This document shows positions 4,179-6,224 of a stretch of DNA of 6,224 bases, piece after piece; position 1 is the stretch's first letter, and the number at the start of each line of letters is the position of its first letter. This DNA comes from Candidatus Zixiibacteriota bacterium (GTDB lineage Bacteria > Zixibacteria > MSB-5A5 > GN15 > FEB-12), in assembly GCA_030642845.1 (NCBI GenBank), contig DAOWMZ010000125.1, positions 1 to 6,224 of the forward strand, given 5' to 3'. The notes beneath the pieces were generated by a model. The model searched no databases and had not been told where the DNA came from. It saw only the letters and a program-made list of their open reading frames with translations. Made by a program: the position numbers and the translations under genes.

Positions 4179-6224
4179 TTAAGCGGTTGAATTTTCCTCT
4201 TTTGGCTCCGGTGTTACAATATTTTTACAATCCGGGCATTTCAGGTAATCACCTTTTGCTTTGGAGTGTTTCATAACCACATACGGATGATTACAGCTTG
4301 GGCAGGGAATTGGGACGGGTTTATCCCAGGAGGCAAAATCACACTTGGGATAAGTTGAACAACCATAGAAAAGCCGTCTTCCTTTGGTCTGTTTTTCAAC
4401 TATATCTCCATTGCAACCATCTTTGGGACATTTTATTCCAAGTGTAATAGGTTTGGTGTTTTTACAATCAGGATAAGCAGAACAAGCCATAAAACGACCA
4501 AACCGTCCGGTTTTGATAACCATATCAGAGCCGCATTTCTCACACTTCTCATTGGTTTTATTCTGGGCTTCTTCTTCGGGTAACGGACGAGTACTCTTGC
4601 ATTTTGGATATGCTGAACAAGCAAGGAATCGACCATTTCTGCCCCATTTTATTATCATGTAGGAGCCGCATTTTTCACATTTTATGTCGGTCTTCTCGAT
4701 GAGAGACTCTTTGATTTCTTTTTCTCTTGATTTCAGGTTGTCGATCGTCTTTTTAAACGGCTTATAGAATTTATTAAGAACTTTTACCCAATCATCAGTT
4801 CCCTCTTCAACGAGATCCAGTTCTTTTTCCATTCCGGCAGTGAACTTAACATCAAAAATCTTAGGCAAATGCTCGACCAGAATTTTGCTGACTGCTTTTC
4901 CAAGATCAGTCGGGAAAAGCTTTTTCTGCTCCAGTTCTACATATTTGCGATCTTTTAATGTTGAAATAATAGTCGCATAAGTCGAAGGTCGGCCAATACC
5001 ATCAGCCTCCATACGTTTAACGAGCATAGCTTCAGAATATCTTGGAGGAGGTTTAGTAAAGGATTGAGTGGGAGTTAATTTTATCAGGCTAAGAGGATCA
5101 TTTTCTTTCAGCTTAGGTAAGGAATCAACACCTTTCTCACCATTGCCGTTTTCATCCGGTTCTTTTTCAATATGATATATTTTCAGAAAACCTTCAAACT
5201 TGACTCTTTGAGCTGAAGCTCTAAAGTCAAAACGCCCGGCTTTAATTATAATGGTCTCAATATCAAAGCATGCTGGTTTCATCTGACAAGCTAAAAATCT
5301 GTTCCAAATTAATTTATAGAGTTTAAACTGGCGAGGTGTCAGATGTTTTTTAATTGATTCCGGCGGGAGATCAAGATAAGATGGCCTGATAGCTTCGTGA
5401 GCATCCTGACTGTTTTTCTTTTTGGAAAAAAAATTAGGTTTTGTCGGAAGATAATCTTTTCCATATTCATTTTCGATAAAATCTCTTGCGGCGTTGAGAG
5501 CTTCACCGGCAATACGAGTCGAATCAGTTCTCATATATGTAATCAGTCCGGTCAGTCCTTTTTTCCCGATCTCAATTCCTTCGTACAATTCCTGGGCAAT
5601 TTTCATTGTTTGCTTAGGAGAAAATCCATGCTTTTTGGCTGCTTCCTGCTGTAGAGTTGAAGTTATAAATGGAGCAGGGGCTTTGCGTATTTTTTCAGAT
5701 TTTTTAATCTCTGTAACAACAAAATCAGCTTTTTTCAATTCAGCAGAATATTTTTCAACTTCTTTTTTTGTCTCAATACAGATTTTATTTTTGCCTTTAA
5801 GCTCAAGAGGCTTGACTACTGTAGATTCGTCAATTTTATGAAGACGGGCATTGAACTTTTCTTTTTTAGCCGTCTTTAGTTCAGCGACAATCTGCCAGTA
5901 TTCCTGACTTTTGAAAGCGTCTATCTCTGCTTCCCGCTCACAAACCAATCTTAGTCCAACTGACTGAACCCTTCCGGCTGAAAGATTTCTGGCAACAGTT
6001 TTCCAAAGAAACGGCGAGACAATATATCCGACCAATCGATCAAGTACCCTTCTGGCCTGCTGGGCATTAACCAGATTCATATCTATATCACGGGGGTTTT
6101 TAATTGCCTCGGTTACAGCTTTTTTGGTGATCTCATTAAAGGTTACGCGTTTAAGATCGGTTTTGCATTTTTCTTTCAGCTTATTGGCTACATGCCAGGC
6201 AATAGCCTCACCTTCACGATCAGG
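4179..6224 (-). CDS. topA: DNA topoisomerase I (type IA), 5' end beyond the window
   Basis: TopA relaxes negatively supercoiled DNA by cutting one strand through a 5'-phosphotyrosine. The frame stays open to the window edge, giving 681 visible residues. An internal Met at 6080 is not the start, because the 48 codons before it encode conserved TopA sequence. The visible part opens with PDREGEAIAWH, the end of the Toprim domain, in which D2 and E4 match the second Asp and Glu of the metal-binding motif, so roughly 110 residues are missing. Next come VNAQQARRVLDRLVGY (52-67), SAGRVQSV (82-89), the catalytic Tyr230 in LITYMRTDST, DAHEAIRPS (274-282), the SEAMLVKRMEADGIGRPSTY region (397-416) and FTAGMEKELD (461-470). 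The C-terminus carries four tetracysteine zinc ribbons at about 516-542, 561-587, 599-628 and 641-666. The first two are near duplicates. A terminator follows the stop. Upstream context is not visible. Confidence 0.98.
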   Translation of the reverse strand, partial: PDREGEAIAWHVANKLKEKCKTDLKRVTFNEITKKAVTEAIKNPRDIDMNLVNAQQARRVLDRLVGYIVSPFLWKTVARNLSAGRVQSVGLRLVCEREAEIDAFKSQEYWQIVAELKTAKKEKFNARLHKIDESTVVKPLELKGKNKICIETKKEVEKYSAELKKADFVVTEIKKSEKIRKAPAPFITSTLQQEAAKKHGFSPKQTMKIAQELYEGIEIGKKGLTGLITYMRTDSTRIAGEALNAARDFIENEYGKDYLPTKPNFFSKKKNSQDAHEAIRPSYLDLPPESIKKHLTPRQFKLYKLIWNRFLACQMKPACFDIETIIIKAGRFDFRASAQRVKFEGFLKIYHIEKEPDENGNGEKGVDSLPKLKENDPLSLIKLTPTQSFTKPPPRYSEAMLVKRMEADGIGRPSTYATIISTLKDRKYVELEQKKLFPTDLGKAVSKILVEHLPKIFDVKFTAGMEKELDLVEEGTDDWVKVLNKFYKPFKKTIDNLKSREKEIKESLIEKTDIKCEKCGSYMIIKWGRNGRFLACSAYPKCKSTRPLPEEEAQNKTNEKCEKCGSDMVIKTGRFGRFMACSAYPDCKNTKPITLGIKCPKDGCNGDIVEKQTKGRRLFYGCSTYPKCDFASWDKPVPIPCPSCNHPYVVMKHSKAKGDYLKCPDCKNIVTPEPKEENSTA
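4446..4682 (-). repeat. topA: Tandem near-identical zinc-ribbon repeats within topA
   Basis: The segments encoded at 4682-4581 and 4547-4446 are 34-residue units that match at 25 of 34 positions without gaps. Both read KCEKCGS at the start and ACSAYP-x-CK near the end. They are separated by an 11-residue acidic/polar linker (PEEEAQ region). The other two zinc ribbons, at about 4430-4341 and 4304-4227, are much more divergent. This looks like a duplication of one zinc-ribbon unit within the gene. Confidence 0.8.

Noticed and set aside
4052..4276. A 74-codon plus-strand ORF running from the intergenic palindromes into the topA 3' end
   Set aside because: It is antisense to the conserved TopA C-terminus, its first half is made of inverted repeats, and its translation shows no recognisable domain or supporting ribosome site.
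4433..4636. A 67-codon minus-strand ORF in another frame of the topA zinc-ribbon region
   Set aside because: It overlaps the conserved cysteine motifs of TopA in the wrong frame and has no start signal of its own.
5397..5841. Plus-strand ORFs of 85 and 115 codons within topA
   Set aside because: They are antisense to the TopA catalytic region, overlap each other, and show no recognisable protein features.
6078..6080. ATG at 6080 as the topA start
   Set aside because: The frame continues open to 6224 and encodes the conserved Toprim DREGEAIAWH motif, so the gene is cut by the window edge rather than starting here.

Overview
The window is bacterial chromosomal DNA, AT-rich by eye, with ordinary housekeeping gene content. 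I see no phage, plasmid, CRISPR or defence signature. It holds four recognisable core genes on the minus strand: topA, xerC, hslV and hslU. A LiaF-like membrane protein gene on the plus strand converges on them, and a probable small secreted-protein gene lies just after hslU. The order topA - xerC - hslV - hslU resembles the topA - trmFO - codV - clpQ - clpY - codY cluster of Bacillus, but trmFO and codY are absent here. HslV carries a short propeptide ahead of a Thr active site, and Shine-Dalgarno sites are used inconsistently. The lineage cannot be fixed from this alone. An uncultured phylum of the FCB/Zixibacteria kind is a guess, not a demonstrated assignment.

Layout on the plus-strand scale. 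1-94: upstream region with a weak promoter candidate. 95-805 (+): two-TM protein with a LiaF-type C-terminal beta domain. 806-883: convergent intergenic gap carrying copy 1 of a short GC-rich hairpin repeat. 884-1072 (-): small ORF with a signal peptide. 1110-2459 (-): hslU. 2456-2992 (-): hslV, overlapping hslU by ATGA. 3015-3923 (-): xerC. 3924-4178: intergenic region packed with inverted repeats, including two intrinsic terminators on the minus strand, a BIME-like pair of inverted palindromes and a promoter that abuts the xerC start. 4179-6224 (-): topA, whose 5' end lies outside the window.

How the parts fit: HslV (peptidase) and HslU (AAA+ unfoldase) form one ATP-dependent protease and are translationally coupled. 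XerC is the chromosome-dimer resolution recombinase and is probably co-transcribed with them. TopA relaxes negative supercoils. Two terminator-like hairpins followed by T runs lie between topA and xerC, and a sigma70-like promoter lies directly before xerC, so topA and xerC-hslVU are likely separate transcription units despite the conserved order.

The most interesting material is non-coding. One hairpin repeat is present in two copies with a compensatory base-pair change, and a compact composite palindromic element sits between topA and xerC. No new multigene system is evident in the window.
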